From Symsagittifera roscoffensis (Eukaryota; Xenacoelomorpha; Acoela; Convolutidae): a stretch of 64,000 nucleotides of DNA. The position numbers and the translations under genes were made by a program. Below the pieces are notes generated by a model. It saw only the letters and a list, made by a program, of their open reading frames with translations. It was not told the DNA's origin and did no database searches. The DNA lies in NCBI RefSeq assembly GCF_963678635.1, contig NC_087063.1:26965649-27029648 (forward strand). Reading direction: 5' to 3'. The number at the start of each line of letters is the position of its first letter. The first letter of the stretch is position 1. Positions 40,773-51,459 of the stretch are shown piece after piece.

Positions 40773-43700
40773 TCGACTCTCTACTTCTAAACTCGTCGCG
40801 CGTGATAATTGCCGGTCTCTCTTTCCTAATGTGCAGCGCCTCTAATATAAGTAACTTGATGCTGCTGGACGCCTGGTCGATTATCTTCCATTTAAACTCC
40901 CTGGCCAACATAGATGGATTTGCACGCACAACATTCAAGTCCGTACACCATTTTTGATTTCAGTTCACTGGAAAAGGAGGATTTTAGAGAGGGCATACAA
41001 GTTTTCATTTTCCTCGTCGTGAATATTATCTGCATATTAGTGATATCGTGCCCTTTTTTTGCTAATGTCTGACTGTGATTCCCCCTATATTGGACTATCA
41101 AGATAGTGAATCACTGCTATAACCACAGGGCTTCTTTTTCTCAGCCAGGGTCATTTTGTTTTTGCCCTCCCTGATGATCTTTTCAAGGGCATGCGATGCA
41201 ACCCACGACAATCAACTTTCCGGATATTGGTTATCCAACTACTGTACACGGTTGATTTTCATTGCTTTATCATATTCTTCCCTTTTGGACATACTGCGGA
41301 AAACCCGGTGAACAGTTCCTTCAATCAAACTTCTCTTGTACTGAAGGAGGCGCAGCTTCCAAAATTTAGTATGGTACCTGTGTCTGTTGGTTTTTGATAC
41401 CACTCACAGTTAATTTTCCTGCTTTTGTCAATACTAATTTATGAATCCAAAAGTTTCAAATTCCCGTTTGTGTTTGGTGTCTCTATTGTGAACTGTAAAT
41501 ATGGATGTAGTAATTTTGCACTCTTTCAGGATCACCCTTCACTGTTCTCACTATATCGTCAACGTAACGGAGAAATAACTTAGTTTGCTGCACTGACTTA
41601 TTTTTCTCTCTTCAAACAGCCTTCACATTCTACACCTTTTGACCTGTACGTGACTTTCTTATTGATTGCACTCGGGAAAAATTCCGTTGAGATCTTTATC
41701 GAGCAAAAACATTTCGGGAATATCTCTCGATAGTGCAGTTTCGTACTGCTTCAGCCAAAAATCTGCTAAAATCACGGCAAGAGATGCGCCATTGCCAAAC
41801 CATCCCTCTGAACGTACCATGTTTCATTGCCTATGAATTGGACTTGACTAACTGCCATGTTAAACAGTCTCTTCATGGTTTTCCTAGCAATTGATGGCGG
41901 TTCATCTTGTTGATACAGTTTTCTCAGAGCTATGGCTATTGCTTTTTTCAGTGGAACATTTTTATACAAACTCTTCACAAACTCTTCAATTTTTCATTGC
42001 GCTCACGATTAAAGCTCGCTAAGATTTCTCTTGCATCTAGTGAGTTGATTTCGATGTTTGCGCACTCATTTTTCTCGAATAATTTTGCAAGAACCTTGTC
42101 CAAATTAAAATAAGAGCTACCAGGCAATGAGAGGACCGGTCTTAATGGGGTATTCTCTTTATGCACCTTCGCCAACCCATAAAGCCTGGCGGGCTGCCCC
42201 CAGTAGACCTCATCCTTGTGCAGAGATTCTCACTTATTTCGTCTTTTTTCCTCATAGCCATCAACTCCATATTGTTGTCTCTTTCTATCCTCAAAATAAT
42301 CACATCACTTGTGCCTTTACTTTCGCTTAATTGATTTGAATCTAATATGTCCGACAACTTGTTCTCGTAGGTTTCCTTCCTCATTGCACAAAAACCCAAG
42401 CCCTTGTTATACAATACCGCAACTAATCCTTTATTCTTCTGATACTTTCGGGCCTTCTCAACGCCTTTGTTAGATGGTGTTTGCTTAACCCTTTTAGCAT
42501 AGGCTTTTGCCACAGCTTCGATCTCACAAAGGGCTCCCCAGGGGACTTTACGATTTTTGAGATCCGATAGAAAGAAGTCAATGTCGGTGAGAAAGTGTAC
42601 CTCATTATATTTATCCCTGACGGGATGTTTCAGCCCTAATGCCAACATGTTTTGTACCCAATTTGAAAATTCAACAACATCATGAGCTCTTACCGAACCC
42701 TCACCTTGCTTCCCTAGAGGTCGGTCTTGCCTTTCTGATAGTTTCATTAGCTTCTTCTGATGGGTCTCTTTGACTGTTGTTGTTTGTCTTTGTTCCCTAA
42801 GACTTAAGTATTTCTTTACCGAAGGCCAAAACTTCTCATCTACACCCCTCTGTACTGTGCCTCTCGCCTTTTCTAGTTTGACTTCAACGTTTTTCTCATC
42901 TGTCCTTGCTTTGTTATTCTCCGTTCTTAGAAGTTTGTCTGAAAACTGTGTACCGCTTGGTTCGAAAACATCCCATTTCCCGGTACCCTGAACCTCAAAA
43001 AATCTGGTTTAATGTCGTTTTCTAGACAAAATTTCAAAAAATTAACACGTTGGTGACAGTTGATAAATTTAATATAAATGGACATATAATCACGGACTGT
43101 TTTCCAATTGAGTTTGTTTTTAAAGTCCAAATCCAGATTGGAGGTGAGAGTACAACTGTGGTCATTGGTTTGCAGGCCACGAGGAACAAACTTTACATGA
43201 CACAAAGCAACACAAATAACACAACTCTAACTCACCCTCTGCGCTGAAGCCTCCTCGTCAGTCGGATCAACAGTTTCCTCGCCTGTGTTCACCAGTCTTA
43301 TTTTCTCCGCCCTCCTTCTCGATTGAGATTTCTTTTTTGTGTTTGAACGAAGCTTGGACAAAACAGCAGGCAGGTTGTCTTGTTGTTTGAATACAATCCG
43401 CAAAGACTTTAGCTCAAGCTGGACATCCTGGTGCAGTGCCTGATATTCGTTGACCAGCTCCGTTCTTCTCTTCTTCTTTGAAGTGAGACACGTCGTAATA
43501 CGAATGACAAGAATACCCGAGCTGATCAGCTTGCTCCTGACATCTGATGTACCGTTTCTCTGACAGTATACTAATGCGCTGATATTTGTTAGTGTCTTCA
43601 GGGTTTCTGTCAATTCCTCTGTAATTTTTTGTACGGCTGTTGATAGAATTATTGATGATGTCGTGCCACACCACCACTTGAGGTTTTTCTGCTGGAGGTG

Positions 43701-43863
43701 CCCTGCAGAGTAGGCTTGCGAAGTTCTTCTGTGGGTTCGTATTGTTCGGGTATAAAGAAAGTCCCGGAATAGCCAATATTTTGGGCAGAAATTGTTCTTT
43801 TTCCGGGTTGCTTAGTTGTTCCAGACTGTAGTAGAGGGAGCTAGCCGCTACATTGTAGAGCAT
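40773..43863 (-). pseudogene. Penelope-like element with GIY-YIG, fuller copy
   Basis: Penelope-like elements encode an RT related to telomerase and usually a GIY-YIG endonuclease. Minus strand, N to C: a charged region with RYIRCQEQADQLGYSCHSYY (43863-43414), a basic Lys/Arg helix (about 43613-43227), FLKFCLENDIKPDFLRFRVP (about 43050), then a long frame 42747-42142 with VEFSNWVQNMLALGLKHPV, VPWGALCEIEAVAKAY and the RT entry region (DKG-type motif as YNKG). From 42409 down it is the same as copy 1: PLRPVLSLPGSSY, SLYKNVPLKKAI, RYVDD at 41552-41563, GIY-YIG to 40773. A PHD-like Cys cluster between RT motifs is visible but internally deleted. Frameshifted and inactive. Confidence 0.85.
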
Positions 43864-44009
43864 TTCAATTCTAATATGGTAAAATATAAAAAGATTTTTC
43901 CTCTAAAATTTTTTTTCACCAAGAAAAGGGAAAAAACTGAAATTACGTCTTTTTGTAGGAGAGACTGTAATTGAGAATTGGCTCAACGCCGTAGGGTTTC
44001 AAAATTTTA

Positions 44010-44395
44010 CATCTGAATATTTTGAGAACGCGTCAAAATTGTAAATTCAAACAAGCGTTTTCGCACATCTTTGTGCATCTTCAGGTTTTAAAAATTCAAG
44101 GCTATCTGTACAAAATGATCAAAGATCATGAAAAGAGTCATACACATCATTATTTAAAAATTTAAAAATTTCAACCAATCAAGACTTTACAAATAAAAAT
44201 TTTACATGGAATTATATACCAACTTTTATGCAACAATTTTAAATATTTTGTCACAATTTTCTGAGAGTTTTCACTTTTTTTGTTTTTACAATTTCGTTTT
44301 GTTGCTATTTTTTATGCTAACAAATAAGTTATTTCAAAATTTTTTGTTTTAGCCAGAACTTTTCGACTCTGCAAATATAGCTTTAGCGACGACAA
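44010..44395 (-). repeat. Penelope upstream terminal repeat with hammerhead-like motif
   Basis: Located just upstream of the Penelope coding region. Its far end (44275-44395) resembles the 3' end at 37615-37724, as expected for a Penelope pseudo-LTR. 44022-44290 is also related to 5912-6185. On the minus strand it contains CTGAAGA (44084-44078), a GCACA/TGTGC hairpin, GAAA (44062-44059), and AACGC...GCGTT flanking a potential TTC cleavage triplet (44028-44026), which together resemble a hammerhead ribozyme core. Hammerhead motifs are known in Penelope terminal repeats. Confidence 0.55.
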
Positions 44396-44507
44396 ATTTT
44401 TTTTTTTCAAAAATTCGAATTAAACAAATTCGAATTTTTTTTTTCAAAAATTCGAATTAACCAAATTCGAATCAAAAATTCGAATCAAATACTCAGGTTT
44501 CTCGGGA

Positions 44508-44794
44508 CAACTGAAAATCAGAAATTAATTAGATCAGAAGAAAAATATCAGAATTGCGGGAAAATTATTGAAAATCAGTCTAGAGTAAAATTTCTGTTCG
44601 CAATTTCACTGCAATCAACAAGTCGAGTATAGCTGTCTTGTTACTGGCAGAGAGCAACATGAAGTCTTACGAGAGTATCATCGTTGTGCGAGAAAGAATC
44701 TTGATTGGGCAGGCAGACTAGTGAAGCTGCCCAAGGGTTCAGAAGATTAAACTTACTGATTTAAAACTACTTGTTACGAAAAAATTCTGGAGTA
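44508..44794 (+). repeat. older partial LTR copy and PPT remnant beside the palindrome
   Basis: 44508-44790 is a diverged direct copy of 44880-45180, which lies inside the LTR arm (for example TCTCGGGACAACTGAAAA against TCTCGCGACAACTGAAAA). It ends in TTCTGGAGTA, similar to the PPT end TCCGGGGAGTA, directly before the TGTGCC LTR start at 44795. It looks like part of an earlier related LTR into or next to which the present one was placed. Confidence 0.6.
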
Positions 44795-45519
44795 TGTGCC
44801 AGTCGGTCAGATCTGGAACTTGGGCCTTGTTTTGGGATGAAAACTAATTTTGCAAAAGTTCTAATTGACCCTGTCATGCTCAAGTTTCTCGCGACAACTG
44901 AAAACACAAAATAAATTAGAGCAGAAGATTCGAGATATATTTGCGGGAAAGTCGAAAGAAATCAGCAGAGTAAATTTGCTGTTCGCAACTTTACCAGAAG
45001 CTTCGGTACGAGTAGAGTTGTCTTGTTCCTGATAGAGAGGATTGAAAATTCAAGAAAAGAAGTGCAATTGATTGGGCGAGAGTGAAACTTGACTAGGAAG
45101 GTGGACAGCCGAAGCTGCCCACTGGTCCAGGGAATAATACTTCTTGAGCCAGACTTATTCACCTTAAACTTCTTCCAGAGAACATTATTATTATTTACCT
45201 AATTCTAGAGTCGCGTCACTGTTTGAATACGTGATTTAATTTATCGAGTGCATTTTATATGATTATGTTGAGATAATGCGAGTTTTAGGTTGATCCAACT
45301 GAAATAGATCAAATGCCGACTGTCTGATAAAAACTTACGGTATACTAGAGCTTGCGGTCCTGTTTTTAAAGCGGTTCGCGTGTTTTAGGTATTTAGAGGT
45401 CAAGCCATGGTAGCATTCTTATTTCTAGAGTAGGGCGAGAGGGGGTTTGGTAGTGGCCTTTAAGCGGTAACACGATTTGTAGTCTCACATTTTACGCGAA
45501 TCGAATTGGCTCCGATTGA

Positions 45520-45536
45520 ATGAGGTATAAAAGCAC
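45520..45536 (+). promoter_or_regulatory. candidate LTR TATA box (left arm)
   Basis: GGTATAAAAGC in the left LTR arm, about 731 bp from the LTR start and 105 bp before the conserved GGCGCTCCTGGGTG string. The mirror site in the right arm (about 48172) reads TGTAAAAG on the minus strand, so it is weakened there. Confidence 0.5.
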
Positions 45537-46671
45537 GAGAGATATTGTCCCTGACCCTTGGATTAAAGATTATAGGGCCTGTTTTTTTTAACCTCATATG
45601 TGACTTAAGTAGATGACTGGTTCATAGTATTTTTATGGCGCTCCTGGGTGTTTTACGACATCAAGATTACGGGATCGATTAGGTAGATCAGACCTTCACA
45701 TTGATTAATAGTATACCCATACTGTTTTACAATAAGATCGATTGTTTCGATCAAAACACAGAGTGCTCAGCAGGTTCCCGAATACCGGACGTTGCAAAGA
45801 TTTTCAGAGAGCCTTGCAACCTTGGAGAACCACTGGGAGACTTCACCGGAAAAGGTGACTCGAAAGAAGGCAAAGGGGTTCGTAGGACGGAAATCTGAAA
45901 AACGAGAGAAGCCACGACTGGGAACAGACTACGAGTACGGTGATCAGATTGGTACAAAAAATTAGAGGGGATCACTATTCAATCGAACGGGAATCGTTTA
46001 ACCCACGTTTTACTATAGGAGATAGGTATAAAAGGGAATAAGCGGCACCCCACAGTTTTGAAAAAACGTTTTTGGATGAGCAGAGCTTGGAAACAGGTTC
46101 AACGGACTTTCTCTCGAGAGTTTTAGCACCCACCGCGCTTAAGATATTTTTCGGCTTAAGTGGGGGGCTAGAAAGGGGGAGGTAAGAAGGGGCCTGGTTA
46201 AGATATAGGTTGGTTGTTGCAATTTGTAAAACGGGGGGTTTCATTACAGTAACTATACAATCGATATCGTCAATTTAGTTACAATAGATTAACCAGAGTC
46301 TGGAACGCTCAAGTTAAAAACTCAGAACAAGAAGTGGAACGCGAAGGTACCTGATAGTAGTCTCAAAATAAGGTAGGTAACCTGGCCGGATCGGGTGGGG
46401 GATCGGAAAAAGACAATATATAGAACCCAAAAGGTGACTTCCCATAACAACGTTAAAAAGGGAAAAAAAACGCGTGACAGTCAGGTACCAGACATTTTTT
46501 TTCGAAAGACGGCTCTTCTTGATTTTGCGTTTTAGGTATATACATCTTTTTTTATTGATTTTTGTTTATTGATTTTGATTGTTTTTGAAAAAGATTTTAA
46601 AATTAATCGGAGATTTGATGTACTTGCAACCACAAAAAGGTTTAAGAACAAGTTGCACCTCAAGTCACTAT

Positions 46672-47095
46672 CGCAGGAGTCAGGTGTTGGGACCCTTAAA
46701 TCAGTATTCCAGGACTCAAGTGTTGCGACCCTTAAATCAGTATCCCACGACTCAAGTGTTGGGACCCTTAAATCGCTATCCCAGGACTCAAGTGTTCGGA
46801 TTCTTAAATCACTATCCCAGGACTCAAGTGTTTGGACCCTTAAATCACTATTCCAAGACTCAAGTGTTGGGACCCTTGAATCAGTATCAACTTGAGTCCT
46901 TTGATACTGATTCAAGGGTCCCAAGACTTGAGTCTTGGGATAGTGATTTAAGGGTCCCAACACTTGAGTCCTGGGATAGTTATTTAAGAGTCCAAACACT
47001 TGAGTCCTGGGATAGTGATTTAAGGGTCCCAACACTTAAGTCCTGGGATACTGATTTAAGGGTCCCAACACCTGAGTCCTGGGATAGTGGTTTGA
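46672..47095. repeat. 36-bp tandem repeats at the palindrome tip
   Basis: Six units on the left (46672-46890) and about five on the right (46901-47095, inverted). Unit about 36 bp: CAGGACTCAAGTGTTGGGAC plus CCTTAAATCAGTATCC. The unit length is a multiple of three, so frames stay open on both strands (LGPLNQY-type repeats). These frames are by-products and not genes. Confidence 0.9.
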
Positions 47096-48878
47096 GGTGT
47101 AACTTGTTTTTAAACCTTTTGTGGTTGCAAATGCATCAATTCTCCGATAAAATTTTTAAAAAAATTTCAAAAACAATCAAACTCAATAAACAAAAATCAT
47201 TAAAAACGATGTATATACCTACAACGCAAAATCAAGAAGAGCCATCTTTCGAAAAAAAAATGTCTGGTACCTGACTGTTACGCGTTTTTCCTCCTCTTTT
47301 TTTACGTTGTTATGGTACCTTATTTCGAGTTTACTATCGGGTACCTTCAGGTTCCAACTCTTGTTCTGAGTCTTTAACTTGACCGTTCCAGACTCTAGTT
47401 AATGTATTGGAACTAATTCGACGATATCGATTGTATAGTTACTGTAATGAAGCGCCCCTTTTCACAAATTCCAACCACCAACATCTATCTTAACCAGTCC
47501 CCTTCTAACTTCACCCCTTTCTATCCCCCCACTTAAGCCGAAAATACCTTAAGCGCGATGGGTGCTAAACATCTCGAGAGAAAGTCCGTAGAACCTGTTT
47601 CCAAGCTCTGCTCAAGAAGAAAATTTTTCTCAAAAGTGTGGGGTGCCGCATATTTCCTTTTATACCTATCTCCTATAGTATAAAGTGGATTTTAACGATA
47701 CCCGTTTGATTGAACAGTGCACCCTGTTGATCCCCTTTTATTGCTGTACCGCTCTGATCACCCTACTGGTAGTCTGTTCCCAGTCGTGCCTTCTCTCGTT
47801 TTTCAGATCGCCGTCCTACGAACCACTCTGCCTTCTTTCGAGTCACCTTTTCCGGTGAAGTCTCCCAGTGGTTCTCCAAGGTTGCAAGGCTCTCTGAAAA
47901 TCCTTGTAACGTACGGTATTCGGGCACCTGCTGAGTACTCTGTGTTTTGATCGAAACAGTCGGTCTTATTGTAAAACAGTATGGGTATACTACTAATCAA
48001 ACTGAAGGTCTGATCTACCTAATCGATCCCGTAATCTTGATGTCGTAAAATACCCAGGAGCGCCATAAAAATTCAATGAACCAGTCGTCTACTTAAGTCA
48101 CATATGAGGTTAAAAAAACAGGCCCTATAATCATTAATCCAAGGGTCAGGGACAATATCTCTCGTGCTTTTACACCTCATTCAGTCGGAGCCAATTCGAT
48201 TCGCGTAAGATGTGAGACTACAAATCTTGTTACCGCTTAAAGGCCACTACCAAACCCCCTCGCCCTACTCTAGAAAAAAGAACGCCACCATGGCTTGGTC
48301 TCTAAATACCTAAAACACGCGAACGGCTTTAAAAACCTGACCGCAAGCTCTAGTATACCGTAAGTTTTTATTAGACAGTGGGCATTTGATCCATTTCAGT
48401 TGGATCAACCTAAAACTTGCATTATCTCAACATAATCATAAAAAATGCACTCGATAAATTAAATCAAGTACTCAAACAGTGACACGACTTTAGAATTAGG
48501 TAAATAATAGTAATGTTCTCTGGAAGAAGTTTAAGGTGAATAATTCTGGCTCAAGAAGTATCCGCTGTCCACCTTTCCAGTCAAGTATCACTCTCGCCCA
48601 ATCAATTGCACTTCTTTTCTTGAATTCTCGATCCTCTCTATCAGGAACAAGACAACTCTACTCGTACCGAAGCTTCTGGTAAAGTTGCGAACAACAAATT
48701 TACTCTGCTGATTTCTTTCGACTTTCCCGCAAATAAATCTCGAATCTTCTGCTCTAATTTATTTTTTATTTTCAGTTGTCGCGAGAAATTTGAGCATGAC
48801 AGGGTCAATTCGAACTTTTGAAGAATTACTTTTTATCCCAAAACAAGGTCCAAGTTCCAGATCTGACCGACTGGCACA

Positions 48879-49288
48879 TACTCCCCGGACTCAAGATCAA
48901 TGTCCTCATCGCGCGTCGTCGTCATGCCAGTGAGCCTGTGGAATGTCGAGTGCGTCTCATGATAAAGTGCCAGTAGTCATTTACAGAAAATTGCAGCAGA
49001 TTTACATTTATCTACATCCCAAAAATTCACAGCCATGCAAAGTTTTCACTCTATAGCTAAACAGTAATCAAAATCTGCATCCACGTGCGCCCTGAATTTC
49101 AGGTTATAAAATTTACTTGGCCAATAGTCAGAAAAATGTCATGCAATATTTTGTTATAAATAAATAGATAGAGTATATTAAAAACAATATATTGGTATGT
49201 TAAAATTTGTTTTCCGTGCCCTCAGATTTCATCTGAGTTCACACTCTAGCCCCACTCCCCTCCATACTCAAAACTCAAGAATCGATCG
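48879..49288 (-). other. 3' UTR and PPT of the minus-strand element
   Basis: Non-coding. Next to the LTR, the minus strand reads GAGGACATTGA, then TCCGGGGAGTA directly before TGTGCC, matching the 3' end of the + element (30032-30054). Confidence 0.65.
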
Positions 49289-50764
49289 CTAAGCATCCTG
49301 CTCAGTTCGTGCCCCCGTCTCCGAGGTACTGGGTCCAGACGCACTCGACACAGTTATTTGCCTCGTTAGTTCCTCCTCATCATCAGAACTGACCACGATC
49401 TCCTCCAATGCCTTCGGATGTTCATAGGCCCGCATCCATTCTCTTTGCTCTTGCAAGCTTCTCGATTGGTTTGGTCGACTCTTCACTGTGGACTCTCTGT
49501 TCAAGCAAAAGGAGTTATGCACACTCAAGCTCACATTCTTCGCCAGGTCCTCTTCCAATATCGATTCCCTTGCTTTGGTACTATCTCTAAACACCTTACC
49601 AACCCTTTTCCACCCCGTCGTTATCCCATTACGATGAGTGAGTAAAGGTCTCTTGAAGGCTTGCGGCTCTATCTCACCCAGGAATTGGCGATATCCTTTC
49701 TTCATGTGGTTTCTCATCAATTTATACAGCCAAGACGTCAGCGTCGCTCAAAACTATGAGAAGAACTTTATGCGACCCCACACGTCTCTCACTTTCATGG
49801 GTGCAGCGAATACTTTGCAAGCAGTCTCAAACAACTCAAGCCCTCTGCTGTAGCTAATAGCATTTAACGTCTCCAAAGTCGGTGCCTTTGATTCCAGATA
49901 TTTAGCTATATTCTCCTCAATTCATCGCAACGCCAACATCGAGCTCACCACGAAGAGAGTAACTTTTTGTTGATGGTCAGGTAATCCAATCGACCGGATT
50001 TCCTCGATATCCCATGTCAAGCAGAGGTTTGACTGCTCTGGATACCCCACAGTCTGTGCCAGACAGTGACATGGGTACTCTCCGCGTATCAGATTGATGC
50101 TTCGGAGGTTACGCTCTCCAGAAGCTTCGAGCAGAGGGTTCGAATTCTATCATTTTTGCGTCTGTCACATCATGCTCGTCTACCGCTTGCCTGTTGTTTG
50201 TCGCCTTCCCGATCTCCATTTTGTACGAAATCACTAGTGTTTTCTCTTTTAAAACTCAAAAGTTCTTTTCCCCAGATGTCACTCAAATCCTCCACTCGTT
50301 TTCTTGGCACCGCATCTTTCGTAACAACCGATGCCTCCAGATTGACTTTCCATCCCCTGATATGCTTCTGGACCAACTGCAGCACTCCAGGCCAGGACTC
50401 CACACTCAACGTTGTCACCAGATGGTAGTCTGACTCGGGTACACATTTCAAGGTACACATTGTCGAAAAAAATCCCAGTGCTTTCGCTAAATTCACCGTG
50501 GTGCTCGCTTAACAATAGGCCATTGTTTGCACCTCACTTTTCTCTTTTTTATTTGATATCACCAAACTAAGTGGCTAGATCCTTCCTTTGAAATAACTGT
50601 ATCCTCACGCAAGATCGCCCATCACAAGCTGCTCTCCACCTCCTGGTGCCATGGCTCCATTTCCTTTGATGTTTCGTCTGACTTAATCGTGATTTCTTAT
50701 TCGTGATATCTCGAGCAACATGCTGCATCAGCGTTCGATACACATGGAGGTTTTTGTCGCCCAA
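49289..50764 (-). pseudogene. accessory C-terminus, broken (homolog of 27283-29199)
   Basis: 49720-49289 matches the C-terminus of the 638-codon + frame (KRPLLTHRNGITTGWKRV; NVSLSVHNSFCLNRES). 50496-50170 matches its central part (AKALGFFSTM, SVESWPGVLQL). Stops and frame changes separate the pieces. Only one copy of the segment duplicated in the + element is visible, so that duplication appears specific to the + copy. Function unknown. Confidence 0.65.
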
Positions 50765-50878
50765 CTTTAGTTTATCACCTGAAGTCAGCTCTTATAAAGC
50801 CACTCCTGCCAGGCTCCTTGACAGAAGGATTTGCCATTAAAAGTTGTGCCAGCGAGGGCGCCCTCTTTTCATTCGCGA

Positions 50879-51447
50879 AGTACTCTAGCAACAATTTCTC
50901 CCAAGTTCTCCCAACTGGCTTCTCAACTCCAATTTGTTCATCTCGGATCTATGTTGGGTGGCCCCAATCCGACGCTTTCTGGACACTCCGCGATCGAGTT
51001 TCTTCAGGCAGCCTCTCAATTCTTTTGTCGTAACCAAGGCTGACCACCCAGGAATGCCATTAAAACACAATGTAACAGTCTCCTACTTAATTCACATATG
51101 AGGCTAAGAAAAAAGGCCCTATAACTATTGGAACAACGTTCAGGGACACTATCTCTTGTGTTTTTGTACCTCCTTTAGTAGACTACAAACCGTGTTACAG
51201 CTTAAAGGCTACTACCAAAATACACCCACTCTAAAATAAGAACGTCGCCTTTGTGACAGTCGCCTAAGTACTCTAGCAACAGTTTCTCCCAAGTTCGCCC
51301 CAACTGGCATCTCAACTCTAATTGGTTCATCTCGGTTCTATGTTGGGTAACCCAATTCTGACGCTTTGTGGACACTCAGCGACCCAGTTTCTTCAGGCAA
51401 CCTTCCAATTCTTTCGTCGTATCCAAGGCTATCCACCAGGAGCGGGA
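50879..51447. repeat. LTR fragment flanked by a 180-bp direct duplication
   Basis: 51070-51262 is related to the right LTR arm at 48082-48290 (ACTTAATTCACATATGAGGCTAAG against ACTTAAGTCACATATGAGGTTAAA, shown in part). It is flanked by direct copies of about 180 bp of element coding DNA: 50879-51056 and 51267-51440, both starting AAGTACTCTAGCAAC. It looks like a repair or insertion event that carried LTR DNA into the coding region. Confidence 0.75.
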
Positions 51448-51459
51448 GATATTTCTCGT

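Larger units (their letters stand above)
36314..42409. repeat. 3048-bp tandem duplication, apparently identical
   Basis: Copy 1 is 36314-39361 and copy 2 is 39362-42409. All nine translations compared in the two copies are the same, and no base differences were noticed by eye. The unit holds the nuclease part of the RT-nuclease element (+) and the C-terminal half of the Penelope-like element (-). The breakpoints share TAC only. Either a very recent tandem duplication or an assembly artefact. Confidence 0.95.
44795..48878. repeat. 4.1-kb near-palindrome of two inverted LTRs
   Basis: Left arm 44795-46890 and right arm 46901-48878 are inverted copies along their whole length, with scattered substitutions and a few indels. 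The central spacer is 10 nt and the innermost 20 bp (46871-46890 against 46901-46920) pair perfectly. Outer ends are TGTGCCAGTCGG and its complement. The right arm follows the PPT of the minus-strand element and so is its 3' LTR; the left arm is an inverted second copy. Both arms carry the TTTTATGGCGCTCCTGGGTG string shared with the 6230 LTR. A transcript through it would fold into a very long hairpin. Confidence 0.9.

Noticed and set aside
46532..47274. Repeat proteins of 167, 108 and 231 codons
   Set aside because: Produced by the 36-bp tandem repeat read in different frames and strands within the palindrome.
44795..48878. Foldback DNA transposon with long terminal inverted repeats
   Set aside because: Outer ends are LTR tips directly next to a PPT and the arms share LTR blocks with 6230; no transposase and no separate target-site duplication seen.
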